Positions 9,980-18,880 of a stretch of 52,906 nt of DNA are shown one piece after another. The notes beneath the pieces are model-generated. The model saw nothing but the letters and a program-made list of their open reading frames with translations. It was not told the DNA's origin and did not search any database. This DNA comes from Halolamina sp. CBA1230 (GTDB lineage Archaea > Halobacteriota > Halobacteria > Halobacteriales > Haloferacaceae). The DNA is taken from positions 1 through 52,906 of the forward strand of contig NZ_CP054590.1 in assembly GCF_002025255.2 (NCBI RefSeq), in the 5' to 3' direction. Numbering within the stretch: position 1 is the stretch's first letter; each line of letters begins with the position of its first letter. The position numbers and the translations under genes are program-made.

Positions 9980-12502
9980 ATGAATAAGAAATCGCTACGT
10001 GCGATCGGCGTGACAGCCCTTATGCTGCTGTCAGTCGTCGCAATCTCCATGCCTGCTGCAGCAGCCCCGCAAGCGGCGCTCACAGCGTCCGATCCGGGGC
10101 CTGTACAGCAGGGGGAGACATTCCAGGTGACGTATGAACTTACAAACGACGGTGACGAGGATGCCGGCTCGGCCGGTATGCAATTCCAGACTCCCGATGG
10201 CGTTGAAATTGACAGCTTCGATGGGTCTGGAGCCGGTGCCGTTGACCAAGAGTCGTACTTCCTCGTTACCGGTCTCGATGAGGGGGAGACTCACAGCGTG
10301 ACTGTCACGTTCCAGGTCGCATCTGATGCGGCTACGGGCGATAACACAGTCACTGCGACGGCCGACGTTGGTGACCAGAGCAGCTCCACTGTGGATACCT
10401 CCGTGACCATCGAGTCGGCTGACGATGGTGGCGAGACGACGCCGACTCCGGATCCGGAGCCGCCGGAAGATGACGCGCCTGAGGAGACCTCCGACGGTGC
10501 GATCGTCTTCTCCGGTGAGAACGTCGTCTTCGACACGGCGGGCGACACTGGCTCGGACCAGTACGTCCTCCGCAGTGGCTCGCCTGATGACTCCAACACG
10601 GCCGAGCGAACCCTGAACGTTCAGGACAACGGGCTGATCGTCATCGACACGGGCGGCCTCGACACGGGTAGCTACTACATCACGAACGACGGGACGAACT
10701 CCGCTGACCTCTCCTTCGAGGTCATCGTTCAGGACTTCTCCGCGTCGTTCGCAACTGAGGAGATCGGTAACATCGGTGCGGCTGGCGACACGACGGTCGA
10801 GTTCGAGTCCGACAACCGCGGTGCCGAGGACTTCGGCGTCTTCGTGACGTCCGAGAACCTTGACGACGACGAGCTCGCCGACATCTTCGGCGTTGAGAAC
10901 ACCGACGTCGACGGTGACGGCGACGCGTCCGACGACGGTGTTCGTGTCGAGAACATCGGTGACGGCACCGAGTACGGTGTCAGCTTCGCTGACATTGATG
11001 CTGGGAACTACACCTTCGACTTCGCTGTGACTGACACGACTGCGACGGCGTCGGCCGACATCGAGGTCAGTGACACGAGCGAAGGTGCTGCTTCCTTCGC
11101 GCACACGGGCTCGCTGAACGTGCCGCAGGGCGGTGTCGCTGAGATCACGATTGATCTCACCGGCGCTGCATCCAGCGGTACGCTGGTCGTCGGTGACCAG
11201 AGCCAGGACGGGTACCAGGCGAACGTCTCCTTCGAAGACAACAACGACGACGGTGAGGTGACGGTCCAGTTCAACACGTACCTCGCGGGCAACGCTACTG
11301 CGGACGACAGTGCGATTGTCAGCGCTGCTGGCGAGGACGACTCTGCGGAACTGACGGGCCAGTCGGAGCTGAGCGCGATCGCAGCACAGGGTGACTACAC
11401 CCTTGCTGTGAGTACCGCCGGCTCTGCCTCCCAGGCGCTTGATGACCCGCAGGAACTGAGCACGCTGTTCCTCGCCGAGCGATCCACTGATGGGATGACG
11501 ATGTGGACGGCGCCCGGTAACGCCGACCTCGACGCGAACGAGGACGGCGCGGTCACTGCTGACGACGTGTCGGCACTGATCGAGGCCGGTGCTGTCACGC
11601 AGGACAGTTCCATCACGATGGGCGACTACGCGATCCACGAGATCTCGGCCACGGGCGTTGAAGGCCTGATTAGTGCCGAGGGTGGGCTCGCAGAAGCAAT
11701 CGCGGACGGCAGCCTGGATCTCACCGTCGAGCAGACGAACCAGATCCAGAACCGCGATCCGAAGACGCTGAACGTGACGAACTCGCTCAACGCGATCGAG
11801 GTCATCGACGGTGACGGTGCGTACTACGTCCTCGTCGATCTCGAAAGCGCTGACTTCGAGCGGAACGGCGAAGAGGTCGATCTCGCAAATGGTGACGAGT
11901 TTGAGGCAACCTTCACGGTTGCTGACGACCGTCTCCTGAACTCCGAGAGCGACGACGATCACGAATCCGTAAGCGCAACGTTCGACGTCGAATCTCCGTC
12001 GGTGGAATTCGACTCTGAGCCTGTCGAGGTGGCTGCGGCTGCCAACCAGATGATCGCAGGCCAGACGAACCAGGCTCCCGGCACGGAACTGACGATCCGT
12101 GTGCGCTCGGTTGACACGCAGCCGGGCTTCTACCACACGGAGACCGTGACGGTTGGTGAAGACGGCAACTTCGCTGCGGAGTTCGACTTCAGTGATCAGT
12201 CTGCTGGTGACACGTTCACCGTGAGCGTGCGCAAGGCCGGCAGTGAGCAGCTGAACGTCGAGGGCGAAGTCGTCGAACAGGTCGGCACCGCGACGCCGAC
12301 GACGACGGCCGAACCGACGCCGACGGCAACGGCTGAGCCGACGTCGACGGGAACGGCTGAGCCGACGTCGACGGCAACGGCTGAGCCGACCGACGAGCCG
12401 CCTGAGGAGGACACCACGACGACGACGACGCCCGGCTTCGGCGTTGCTGTCGCCCTGGTGGCCCTGCTCGCGGCTGCCCTGCTGGCCGGTCGTCGAGAGT
12501 AA
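9980..12502 (+). CDS. PGF-CTERM-anchored surface glycoprotein
   Basis: The 840-residue protein has a signal peptide (MNKKSLRAIGVTALMLLSVV, cleaved near residue 29), an N-terminal CARDB/cohesin-like domain (DPGPVQQGETFQVTYELTND) and a proline/acidic linker near residue 150. Acidic beta-rich repeats with N-X-S/T sites follow, then an EF-hand-like loop (DLDANEDGAVTADDV) near residue 516. A Thr/Pro-rich spacer repeating TAEPTPTA comes before a C-terminal PGFGVAVAL helix with RRE at the end. This is the PGF-CTERM signal, which is cleaved by an archaeosortase and replaced by a lipid anchor. The start is 17 bases after the preceding surface gene. A hairpin terminator follows. The pair could form one surface structure, an anchored partner and an anchorless one. 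Confidence 0.85.
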   Translation: MNKKSLRAIGVTALMLLSVVAISMPAAAAPQAALTASDPGPVQQGETFQVTYELTNDGDEDAGSAGMQFQTPDGVEIDSFDGSGAGAVDQESYFLVTGLDEGETHSVTVTFQVASDAATGDNTVTATADVGDQSSSTVDTSVTIESADDGGETTPTPDPEPPEDDAPEETSDGAIVFSGENVVFDTAGDTGSDQYVLRSGSPDDSNTAERTLNVQDNGLIVIDTGGLDTGSYYITNDGTNSADLSFEVIVQDFSASFATEEIGNIGAAGDTTVEFESDNRGAEDFGVFVTSENLDDDELADIFGVENTDVDGDGDASDDGVRVENIGDGTEYGVSFADIDAGNYTFDFAVTDTTATASADIEVSDTSEGAASFAHTGSLNVPQGGVAEITIDLTGAASSGTLVVGDQSQDGYQANVSFEDNNDDGEVTVQFNTYLAGNATADDSAIVSAAGEDDSAELTGQSELSAIAAQGDYTLAVSTAGSASQALDDPQELSTLFLAERSTDGMTMWTAPGNADLDANEDGAVTADDVSALIEAGAVTQDSSITMGDYAIHEISATGVEGLISAEGGLAEAIADGSLDLTVEQTNQIQNRDPKTLNVTNSLNAIEVIDGDGAYYVLVDLESADFERNGEEVDLANGDEFEATFTVADDRLLNSESDDDHESVSATFDVESPSVEFDSEPVEVAAAANQMIAGQTNQAPGTELTIRVRSVDTQPGFYHTETVTVGEDGNFAAEFDFSDQSAGDTFTVSVRKAGSEQLNVEGEVVEQVGTATPTTTAEPTPTATAEPTSTGTAEPTSTATAEPTDEPPEEDTTTTTTPGFGVAVALVALLAAALLAGRRE

Positions 12503-12531
12503 CTAACTCTCGCGACCCCCAGTAGCTAACC

Positions 12532-12547
12532 ACCGGCTCACGCCGGT
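12532..12547 (+). terminator. Hairpin terminator of the surface-protein operon
   Basis: ACCGGC, loop TCAC, GCCGGT, followed by a pyrimidine-rich stretch (cttcccgccttcactttctt). It lies 30 bases after the stop of the PGF-CTERM gene. Confidence 0.5.
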
Positions 12548-12743
12548 CTTCCCGCCTTCACTTTCTTTCGAACGCTACACCGAGTAGCGACGGCTCTCCA
12601 TCTAGCGTTGTCTCTGGGTATCGAGTGTCAACTCTACGTAATTCAGGGCTGAGTCTCTGGTCTCAAACAGCGGCTGCAGAGAGCGAGGAGGCTAGGTGTA
12701 GCTGACTTCCTGAGCCGATATCTACTTTGGTCCGACTCGTGAG

Positions 12744-12749
12744 TATACT
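12744..12749 (+). promoter_or_regulatory. TATA-like box for the HTH gene
   Basis: TATACT centred about 25 bases before ATG 12771. This spacing would give a leaderless transcript, common in haloarchaea. Confidence 0.45.
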
Positions 12750-12770
12750 ACCTAGAACTCCCATCAAAAA

Positions 12771-13568
12771 ATGACCTCAATACTAACCCCACGTGAGCTC
12801 GCCAATACATATGACCCACAAAAGCATGCAACTGGTGCAGAATTACTGCACGAATATCGAGAGGCGATGGCGTGGGTTGAAGAACACCCCAATACAGGCC
12901 CTACAGAAGCGGCAGAACAGCTGGACTTACCCTATGGACGGATATACAATTGGATGAAGGGAAGTAAACCCGACCTAGTGAAGACGTGCGATGCCGCGTC
13001 GGAACTGGGTTGGTTTGATGCGTCCATCCAGTCGCCCCTCGGAGGTGCATTCATCAACTTAGTTGCAGCTGTCCTGAGTGGCGGTACAATTGCCGAACGG
13101 GATTTTGCCCCGTCGTTTGTCCCTGAACCGGAAATTGAAGACGATGTGATCTCCGCTATCGAGACTCTTGGATTATCCCCGAGACAGATTCAACGGGAAG
13201 AGCGGGTCTCTGAAATCCGGCTCGAATCTCAGCATGCCCTCCTTGGGCGTGCGCTTGTCGCCCTTGGTTGCCCTACCGGACCAAAAAACGAAACTGCATC
13301 TGTCGAACTCCCGGAGTGTCTCACAGACGCGACTGAGGATCAACGACGCGAGTTCGTCCGTATCTATATCATCAACCGCGGGAGTCTCCATCGTGATGGG
13401 CTTGCTATAATGGAACAACGGACGATGAGCTATCGGCGCGAACTTGCGGACTTATTCAGATCCGTAATTGATGGGACAGTAACTGTTACTGAACGGCGGA
13501 TTTATCTTCCACAGGACACTGTCGCTTCTCTCTATTTCGAGTATCCGATGAACGCCGAAAACACATGA
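12771..13568 (+). CDS. HTH protein with possible degenerate LAGLIDADG-like fold
   Basis: A 265-residue protein. Residues about 40-70 (NTGPTEAAEQLDLPYGRIYN) form a homeodomain-like helix-turn-helix. Downstream, two segments, GAFINLVAAVLSGGTIAERD and LPECLTDATEDQRREFVRIY followed by IINRGSLHRDG, have the rhythm of the two halves of a LAGLIDADG domain, but the catalytic acidic positions are not in place. Known proteins of this make-up (for example WhiA) are regulators that descend from homing endonucleases. The gene has its own TATA-like box and stands between the surface operon and a tnpB element. Function is unknown; DNA binding is likely, the LAGLIDADG assignment is tentative. Confidence 0.6.
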   Translation: MTSILTPRELANTYDPQKHATGAELLHEYREAMAWVEEHPNTGPTEAAEQLDLPYGRIYNWMKGSKPDLVKTCDAASELGWFDASIQSPLGGAFINLVAAVLSGGTIAERDFAPSFVPEPEIEDDVISAIETLGLSPRQIQREERVSEIRLESQHALLGRALVALGCPTGPKNETASVELPECLTDATEDQRREFVRIYIINRGSLHRDGLAIMEQRTMSYRRELADLFRSVIDGTVTVTERRIYLPQDTVASLYFEYPMNAENT

Positions 13569-13569
13569 A

Positions 13570-13640
13570 TTAGTCTTGATCCACGCGTTCGATGTACCAT
13601 GTTGTCCCATCTGAGGCGCCACCCCATTTCTTCACGTGAA
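13570..13640 (-). pseudogene. 3' tail of an unknown reverse-strand gene
   Basis: On the reverse strand, KKWGGASDGTTWYIERVDQD followed by TAA (13,570-13,572) reads like the C-terminus of a real protein. Upstream it runs straight into the right end of the tnpB element at 13,650. The rest of the gene is absent. Family not recognised. Confidence 0.35.
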
Positions 13641-13702
13641 GACTAGACTCTTGACATCCTCCCACCCCTGAAGGGGTGGGATTCCTCCGGTGGGGATGGT
13701 GG

Positions 13703-15016
13703 CTATGCCGTCCCCACGGAGGCAAATTTCCCGTCGCCGGTACTCTGGTTTGTGCGCTCCTCGTTGGGACGTGCCCTCTCGGGAGAGTGTGGTAGCTCCG
13801 ACCAGTTGTGGTCGTCCCACGTGAGGCGCACGGGCCGTGCCATCGACCCGACTTCGGATTCGCCAGCTTGTCGTTCGAGGAACGTCCGCGATGCACCGAG
13901 ATCGGCGTGGCCCTCGTAGCCACACGAACACCGGAACACGTCGCCGTCCCGCTCTGTCTCGTCACGTTCGCCACACACCGGACACTCCGCTGTCGTGTAC
14001 GCTTCTGACTCAACTTCGACCGTGATGCCGTACTCTTCGGCGGTCGTGGCGAGACGCTCGATGAACGAGCGAAACGCCCAGAACTGATGCGTTTTCTCGT
14101 TCACCTCTGCCGACCAGTGTGCCGACAGCACGTCGGTAAGATCGCCCACATACACGGTGGCAACGCCTTCGTCGTACAGTCGTTCCATCAAGTCGCGGAC
14201 GAGCGCGTCCTGTGCGTGGTCGCGTCGGCGCGTCCGCTTCCGGTACAGGCGTCGAATCCGTCGACTGCTGTACCGTCCCTCGCGGAGTTTCGACTGCAAG
14301 CGGGCGATCTCCTCGGTTGTTTCCCGGAACCGGGCGAACAGGTCACGCCCCTCGTAGAGGTACTGCTGGCCGGTCGTGGTCGTACAGGCAACGAGGTTGT
14401 TCGCGCCCACGTCCAAGGCAGCCGATTCCTCGGCTAGTGGTGAATCCCGTCGCGAATCAGGCACGGTGACGGGTTGAATGGCCCTGAACGTGTCGGCCAC
14501 CTCGTCGTAGTACAGTTCCAACCGACCCTGTTCGCCCTCCCACTTCGGGTCGCCAGTGACTTCGAGGCGCAGGCGCTCGTGGTAGCCAAGTCCGTACTCG
14601 TCTTTCAGGTCTTGACCGACCGGGATCTCAAGCCGGCTCCGCTCGCCGGTTTCGAGGGAGTACTGGTCGTTGCGGATGTACGTCCGCAACTCCCTGCCGT
14701 CGTCCTCGTTGCCCCAGTAGCCAGGCGGAGCTGTGTCCTCACCGTCCTCTCGGGCGGCGAAGAACGATCGCCACGCTTCCGAGTTCTTGCGGATGGCTTG
14801 TTGGGCGGTGGCGGAGCCGAGAACGCCGACGTACTGTTTGCGGTAGTCGGCAGTATCCCACACCGACTCGCCGTCGAAGAAGTTCTGGCGCCGTTCGTAG
14901 GTGAGTTCGTTCCACAGGCTGGCGGAGGCGTCCAACAGGTCGCGGAGCAGTCGCTCGTCCTGTCCGGAGAGCGAACGCACCGCGAACGTGTTGGTTCGCC
15001 TCATGACAACAGACAT
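13703..15016 (-). CDS. tnpB: TnpB family protein, copy 2, with altered RuvC-II motif
   Basis: A 437-residue close paralogue of the protein at 421-1737, nearly identical over most of its length. It keeps RuvC-I D (ALDVGANN), the zinc knuckle (CPVCG, CSCG) and RuvC-III D (HADLG), and again has VYVGDLTDV where most TnpBs have a catalytic Glu. It is intact despite many silent differences from copy 1, which argues that the protein is under selection for something. It may work as a guided binder or rely on a shifted acidic residue. Start ATG 15,016 is 38 bases from the divergent small gene. Confidence 0.85.
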   Translation of the reverse strand: MSVVMRRTNTFAVRSLSGQDERLLRDLLDASASLWNELTYERRQNFFDGESVWDTADYRKQYVGVLGSATAQQAIRKNSEAWRSFFAAREDGEDTAPPGYWGNEDDGRELRTYIRNDQYSLETGERSRLEIPVGQDLKDEYGLGYHERLRLEVTGDPKWEGEQGRLELYYDEVADTFRAIQPVTVPDSRRDSPLAEESAALDVGANNLVACTTTTGQQYLYEGRDLFARFRETTEEIARLQSKLREGRYSSRRIRRLYRKRTRRRDHAQDALVRDLMERLYDEGVATVYVGDLTDVLSAHWSAEVNEKTHQFWAFRSFIERLATTAEEYGITVEVESEAYTTAECPVCGERDETERDGDVFRCSCGYEGHADLGASRTFLERQAGESEVGSMARPVRLTWDDHNWSELPHSPERARPNEERTNQSTGDGKFASVGTA

Positions 15017-15054
15017 TTATAGTCTCATGACTAAATGTCTTTTGGACATAGACG

Positions 15055-15198
15055 ATGCGACCGAATATCGACATCTCGCACACGTTGAACGGGCGCGTGA
15101 AAGACTACGCCGAACAGCAGGACGTAAGCCTCGAAGAAGCCTATCGGGAGATTATCGAAGCGGGGTTGGAAGCGGTGGACCATCCAGACGAGCAATAG
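15055..15198 (+). CDS. 47-residue ribbon-helix-helix-like protein, copy 2
   Basis: ATG 15,055, TAG 15,196-15,198. The sequence starts [20 protein letters not shown] and then has [20 protein letters not shown]. It differs from copy 1 at only a few residues (QQDVS for ENKC). It has the size and strand-helix-helix pattern of an RHH repressor and is divergent from tnpB with a 38-base shared promoter region. Being preserved beside both tnpB copies, it is part of the element. Confidence 0.7.
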   Translation: MRPNIDISHTLNGRVKDYAEQQDVSLEEAYREIIEAGLEAVDHPDEQ

Positions 15199-15269
15199 CG
15201 CGTGGACTGCCGGGCTATGCTGGCGCTTCCACCCACCCTGAAGGGTGGGCTTCCGCTCGCTATTTGTCA

Positions 15270-15412
15270 CTCCGAATCAACGCCTGTGGAGACTGCGCTC
15301 CCTGCGGGAACCACCCTGGTTCCTGCAAAGCGCGTCGTGGAAGCAGGAAGCCCCTGCCTCAAGGAACGAGCGGCTCCGCCGCGAGTGAGTAGGCAGGGGT
15401 AGTTCACTATTG
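15270..15412 (+). pseudogene. tnpB C-terminal tail and right end (solo remnant)
   Basis: The frame encodes SESTPVETALPAG...AKRVVEAGSPCLKE, the tail seen in the tnpBs at 25,555 and 28,869, then the right-end hairpin (cccctgcctcaaggaac...gtaggcaggggtagttcac). No catalytic domain remains. It adjoins the left end of copy 2. Confidence 0.7.
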
Positions 15413-15429
15413 TTGCGAGCCATCTCCCA

Positions 15430-15714
15430 TCAAGTGTTCTCATCAGCCAGTTCAAATACTGTGTTAAACTCAGAATGACCGTAGGCTCCTCTCAATTCAA
15501 GAACAGCGTAGCCGCGCTGTGTGATTTCATAAAGACCACTGTTCTCATCAGGCCCCACTTTTGTTATCAAGCCCTGGTTTGCAAGTGCCGGAAGGCGAGT
15601 ATTGATGTAACTCCGATCTTTTTCAAGTTCTTTCGCAATATTACTTGCTGTATTTCGATTCCCATCAGATAGATGTTCAAGAATGTGGAAATCTGTGGGT
15701 CGAACCAAGCGCAT
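15430..15714 (-). CDS. PhiH1-repressor-like winged-helix regulator
   Basis: A 94-residue protein: TDFHILEHLSDGNRNTASNI, then AKELEKDRSYINTRLPALAN and QGLITKVGPDENSGLYEITQ. This is a compact winged helix with recognition helix around SYINTRLPAL and a wing ending in GLYEITQRGYAVLEL. It matches the small haloarchaeal winged-helix proteins named after the phage PhiH1 repressor. It stands alone; its target is probably its own promoter or a neighbour. ATG 15,714 is the natural start. Confidence 0.75.
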   Translation of the reverse strand: MRLVRPTDFHILEHLSDGNRNTASNIAKELEKDRSYINTRLPALANQGLITKVGPDENSGLYEITQRGYAVLELRGAYGHSEFNTVFELADENT

Positions 15715-15892
15715 ACCGGAATGAGTAGTAGAGGAAATATAAGAATACGGGTCAAGATCTGGTAGTGTTCAGATAAGCTGGTTCCATGCGAAGGCGAACG
15801 CTTGAAGCCAATTTTCGACGGTCTCTGCTTCGGCGTGGCTGAAACAGTTTGAGAATTGGGTTGTTCGGCGTTTTAGCCTGTATTGGTTCTAA
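15715..15892. other. Promoter of the regulator and IS6 terminus
   Basis: Bases up to about 15,760 are AT-rich and hold the reverse-strand promoter of the preceding regulator. GGTAGTGTTCAGATAA at 15,761-15,776 looks like the terminal inverted repeat of an IS6-type element, followed by the end of its transposase on the reverse strand. Confidence 0.45.
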
Positions 15893-17332
15893 GCCTCCGT
15901 CCTCAAGGAGCGGACACCGTGAGCGAGTAGGGCGGAGATACAGAACCACTTGCCGTGTATAGTACGGCATCGGACTGTTTTGCAGGCGTTTAACTTGATG
16001 TATCGTGTTGGTCTTGGTATAGTCGCATGAAGTACAGTGCACGATACCGGTTGTTCCCTGACGAGCAGCAACAGGAACAACTAGCGTGGACTGTCGATAT
16101 CGTGCGGCAACTCTACAACGACCGACTCAAACGATTCACCGAAATCCCTGAAGCTGAGGGAACGCTCCGGCAACGCGTCATCAAAACCCGAGACGAGCTC
16201 CCGGACTGAAGAACTGGTGGGACGACCTCACCGACGTGTACTCCACCGTTCTGCAGAACGCCGTGATGCGCATCCGGCAGAACAAGCGAAGTCTCCAAGA
16301 ACTCCAACGCAACGGGTACAACGCCGGGGAGTTACGGTGGAAAGCGCCACGCGAGTTCCGATCGTTCACGTACAACAAGAAGGGCTTCGAGCTCGACAAG
16401 AAGAGCGGCCCCGACGGGTACGGTGAACTTGAACTCAAGAAAGTGGCCGGCAACACCATCCACGTTCCAATCCGCCTCCACCGCGACCTCCCCGACCACG
16501 ATGCAATCCAGCAACTCACCATCAAACAGGACGCTACCGGCAAGTGGTTCACTACGTTCACCATCAAAACCGAAACACCGCCGAAACCGGATGTCGAGGA
16601 TATCGATCCCGTGGACTGCGTTGGGATTGATCTCGGCGTTCTGAACTACATCACCGATTCAGACGGCCGCGCAATCTCCCGCCTCGACCTCACGGATGAA
16701 CGGGATCGCCTCGAACGAGAACAACGATCCCTGTCACGGAAAGAACACGGGTCGAACAACTGGGAGGAGCAACGCGTCCGCGTCGCGGACGTGCACAAGC
16801 GCATGTCCAACAAGAAGGACGACTTCAAGCATAAGTTGGCGCACTTCTACACAACGCAGTACGACGCGGTGTTCCTGGAAGATCTCAACGTCAAAGGAAT
16901 GCTTGAGGGAGTTGGGGATGCGCGGAACAAGCACGAGGTCGGGTGGCGTAGCCTTATCCAGGTGTTTGAGCATCACGGTGAGAAGAACGGCTGTCACGTC
17001 GTCACGGTAGACCCAGAGGGGACGACGAAAGAATGCGCGTCGTGTGGAGCAGTGTCGGAGAAACCGTTGTGGGTCCGCAAGCACTCGTGCCCAACGTGCG
17101 GGTTCACCGCTGATCGTGACGAGAACGCTGCGTACAACGTTCTTGATCGCGGATTGGAACGGCTAGGAGTGGGTCACTCCGAAGGAACGCCTGTGGAGAC
17201 TGCGACCGCTACGTCCACCGACGGAGGCTCGCCCTCCGTCAAGGTGGATGCAAGTCGTGTCGTGGAAGCAGGAAGCCGCGCCCTCAAGGAACCCGCTATT
17301 GCGGGTGAGTAGGGCGCGGTAGTTCACTTCTC
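15873..17332 (+). mobile_element. tnpB element inserted inside the IS6 transposase
   Basis: Left end near 15,873 with a hairpin region (ctccgtcctcaaggagcgg...gtagggcggag). Right end near 17,330 (gagtagggcgcggtagttcac). The flanks, CGGCGTTTTA on the left and CTTCTCTGAAG on the right, join to restore the transposase reading frame, with no target duplication, as expected for this element class. Confidence 0.75.
16027..17312 (+). pseudogene. tnpB with a one-base frameshift
   Basis: Frame 1 starts MKYSARYRLFPDEQQQEQLA and stops at 16,209 in ELPD. One base missing there would restore ELPDLKNWWDDLTDVYS, which runs to 17,312 in the second frame. The rest is complete: RuvC-I D (GIDLGVLNY), RuvC-II E (FLEDLNVKGM), zinc finger CASCG/CPTCG and RuvC-III D (DRDENAAYN). 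Restart from ATG 16,236 would lack the N-terminus. A single-base sequencing error cannot be excluded. Closest relatives here are the tnpBs at 25,555 and 28,869. Confidence 0.8.
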
Positions 17333-17470
17333 TGAAGATACGTTCGACGCTGTTCCGATTACCGTGTTTCTCGTATCGGTAATCGAAGCCGTGGCGGTGA
17401 AGTGCTGCTTGTAGCCACGGTGCAGAATCCACGAGAAAGACTGCGTCATCGACGAGATGTTTCTTGAGTA

Positions 17471-17552
17471 TTGGGGAGTCAGCCTGCCACTGTCGCGTGG
17501 TTTGATTCCCAGTTGTCGGCTTCATCCCACGGCTAAAGCCGTGGGTTTTCGC
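17471..17552 (-). repeat. Solo tnpB left end, inverted copy of 3440-3521
   Basis: About 82 bases nearly identical to the left end of the element at 3437, in inverted orientation, including the stem-loop CCCACGGCT/AGCCGTGGG. It lies exactly between the IS6 remnant and the PIN pseudogene, both of which stop at its borders. Confidence 0.75.
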
Positions 17553-17555
17553 CTT

Positions 17556-18039
17556 GCTCTGCTGTAATTCCGCTCCTCGATCCACGTCGTGAGCTACGCA
17601 TCCGCCGTCTCAACTGTCAGATCCTCACGACAACGCCGCGGACGAACAGCCCGATCGACCGGTGAACGCAATATCGTAGTCGGCTGCGAGCGCCCGAGCG
17701 GGGCCGTCATCCATCACGAGCGTCCCGGCAACTGTGTGTGCAGCCACAAGCGCTTCGCCTTCACCGGGATCGAAACAGGTCTCACCGCCCGATACTCCTG
17801 CTGGAGTTGTTCCAAAGCGCTCTCAGCAATCTCGGCCTCTCCCAACTCAAGAACATCGAGGACGTGCTCCAGATACGAGTGGCCGACCTCACGGTCCTGC
17901 GCCCCAGTTCGGTGCGGACAGCGGGAACTGTCTGGACGGCATCGAGCGTCGTTGTCAGCCAGGTCACTGAATCAGTACTCGCGTAGTTGCTGAGGACCGC
18001 CGCTTCAACGACAACAGGCCGGGAGAACGACTCGCTCAT
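17556..18039 (-). pseudogene. PIN-domain toxin, frameshifted
   Basis: Starting at ATG 18,039 (MSESFSRPVVVEAAVLSNYA), the protein continues only through several frames: VGHSYLEHVLDVLELGEAEI, then FDPGEGEALVAAHTVAGTLV, DDGPARALAADYDIAFTG and REDLTVETADA. Together these give the PIN/DUF3368 order: N-terminal D/E strand, GEGEALVAA helix, VDDGPAR and a TG end. At least three frameshifts and an internal stop make it dead. Its start overlaps the antitoxin remnant by ATGA. It is cut at the 3' end by the solo left end at 17,552. Confidence 0.7.
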
Positions 18040-18255
18040 TCACGGTCGAGCGCCGCGTCCACCTAATCTTCGAGCTCACCCGTGGACTGCGGGCCAAGCT
18101 GCAGTTCAATACCAGCCTCCCCAAGGAGTTCTCCCACCTCTCAGCGACCCACACCGGTGCACTCCGCGGCCTTGCCGAGCGAGATCTCGCCGAAGATGTA
18201 GAGCCTGATCGTGGTCGCAAGCGGCTCGGAGGGCGGCAATGACAGTCGCGGACAT
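18038..18255 (-). pseudogene. UPF0175-type antitoxin, broken
   Basis: The segment EPLATTIRLYIFGEISLGKA then AECTGVGR, stop, EVGELLGEAGIELQLG is the UPF0175 antitoxin pattern (usually IGKAAELAGVSRWEF). A Trp codon has become TGA, another TAG lies near the end, and the N-terminal MSATVIAAL is in a different frame. UPF0175 proteins pair with DUF3368 PIN toxins, matching the next gene. A decayed toxin-antitoxin pair. Confidence 0.65.
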
Positions 18256-18305
18256 CGAGCGGCCGAGGGCTTTCAGAATCTATCCTGTCCTGGGACCGCA
18301 AGTCG

Positions 18306-18566
18306 TTATGCGCTGCCGGACTGCGACTCGTCCTCAACCATGACATTCACCCCGTCCGGTGATACTTCGAGCAAGATCCCCTCGACAGTAAACTGAACGG
18401 CGATATGCTCATCTGTGGAGGCGATCAGCTGTTCAAGCGCATTGGGATCGACGTAATCGTAGAGCTGATAGGAATCGTCCTCAACTCCACATGTCTCCAA
18501 TGTCTCGATGATCTCCACGATCAGGCCACTTGATCCATCCGATCTGTCCGAGGGAGAGGAGTGCAT
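18306..18566 (-). CDS. HalOD1 domain protein
   Basis: An 86-residue protein whose central part, GLIVEIIETLETCGVEDDSY then YDYVDPNALEQLI and AVQFTVEGILLEVSPDG, matches the halobacterial output domain 1 pattern (start LVEAVA, middle YDYVDPDALD, end FTYDGYEVTV). HalOD1 proteins are short, haloarchaea-specific and thought to act in signal output. Here it stands alone, with no receptor domain. ATG 18,566 is the natural start. Confidence 0.75.
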   Translation of the reverse strand: MHSSPSDRSDGSSGLIVEIIETLETCGVEDDSYQLYDYVDPNALEQLIASTDEHIAVQFTVEGILLEVSPDGVNVMVEDESQSGSA

Positions 18567-18657
18567 CTGAGTGCTCAGAGCTAGGGAGGCAGGGCTTAAA
18601 AAGTTAAGAGTCGCCTACAGATGCTCGTCACTTCGGTGTCGACGATGTGGAGACGGC

Positions 18658-18880
18658 TCACGCGTCGTTAGCCGCATCGCCGTCGTCTACGTCCACCTCA
18701 CCAAATCCTGCGCCAGTCTCTTCCATGTCGTAGTGCTCGTGGACGGCGGGCCGGAGCGCCCGGAGGACCATCTCCGCAGCCAGCGAGAGATGTCGAGGTC
18801 CTCCGCCATCAGCTGGTGGGTCACCTCGCCGTATTCACGGGCAACGGCATCGGTGAGCGCCGTTACGAGTCCAATGACCC
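18658..18880 (-). pseudogene. Frameshifted small conserved gene
   Basis: Reverse strand, two frames: LVTALTDAVAREYGEVTHQL, MAEDLDISRW, then shift to AAEMVLRALRPAVHEHYDME and a stop at about 18,658. No start codon is left. I do not recognise the family. The helical, acidic text suggests a former haloarchaeal small protein. Confidence 0.45.

Larger units (their letters stand above)
13650..15262 (-). mobile_element. IS200/IS605-type tnpB element, copy 2
   Basis: The mirror-image of the element at 165-1790: right-end stem-loop at 13,661-13,680 (CCCACCCCT/AGGGGTGGG), tnpB on the reverse strand, divergent 47-residue gene, and left-end stem-loop at 15,232-15,249 (CCCACCCT/AGGGTGGG). Stem sequences differ from copy 1 but pairing is kept, so the hairpins are under selection. 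No tnpA. Confidence 0.7.
15769..17470 (-). pseudogene. IS6-family transposase remnant split by a tnpB element
   Basis: Two pieces on the reverse strand form one C-terminal half. The upstream piece (about 17,470-17,334) reads KKHLVDDAVFLVDSAPWLQA then HGNRNSVERIFREV. The downstream piece (about 15,868-15,769) resumes KRRTTQFSNCFSHAEAETVE then AFAFAWNQLI, stop. Joined, they give the expected DDE transposase end with D (FLVD) and E (VERIF). The tnpB element occupies the gap. The N-terminal half of the transposase is missing, replaced by a solo tnpB left end at 17,471. Confidence 0.8.

Noticed and set aside
10031-12136. 701-codon open frame on the reverse strand inside the PGF-CTERM gene
   Set aside because: It is antisense to a clearly coding surface protein; its length follows from the GC-rich third positions of that gene, and its text (many Arg/Val/Asp) has no signal or domain.
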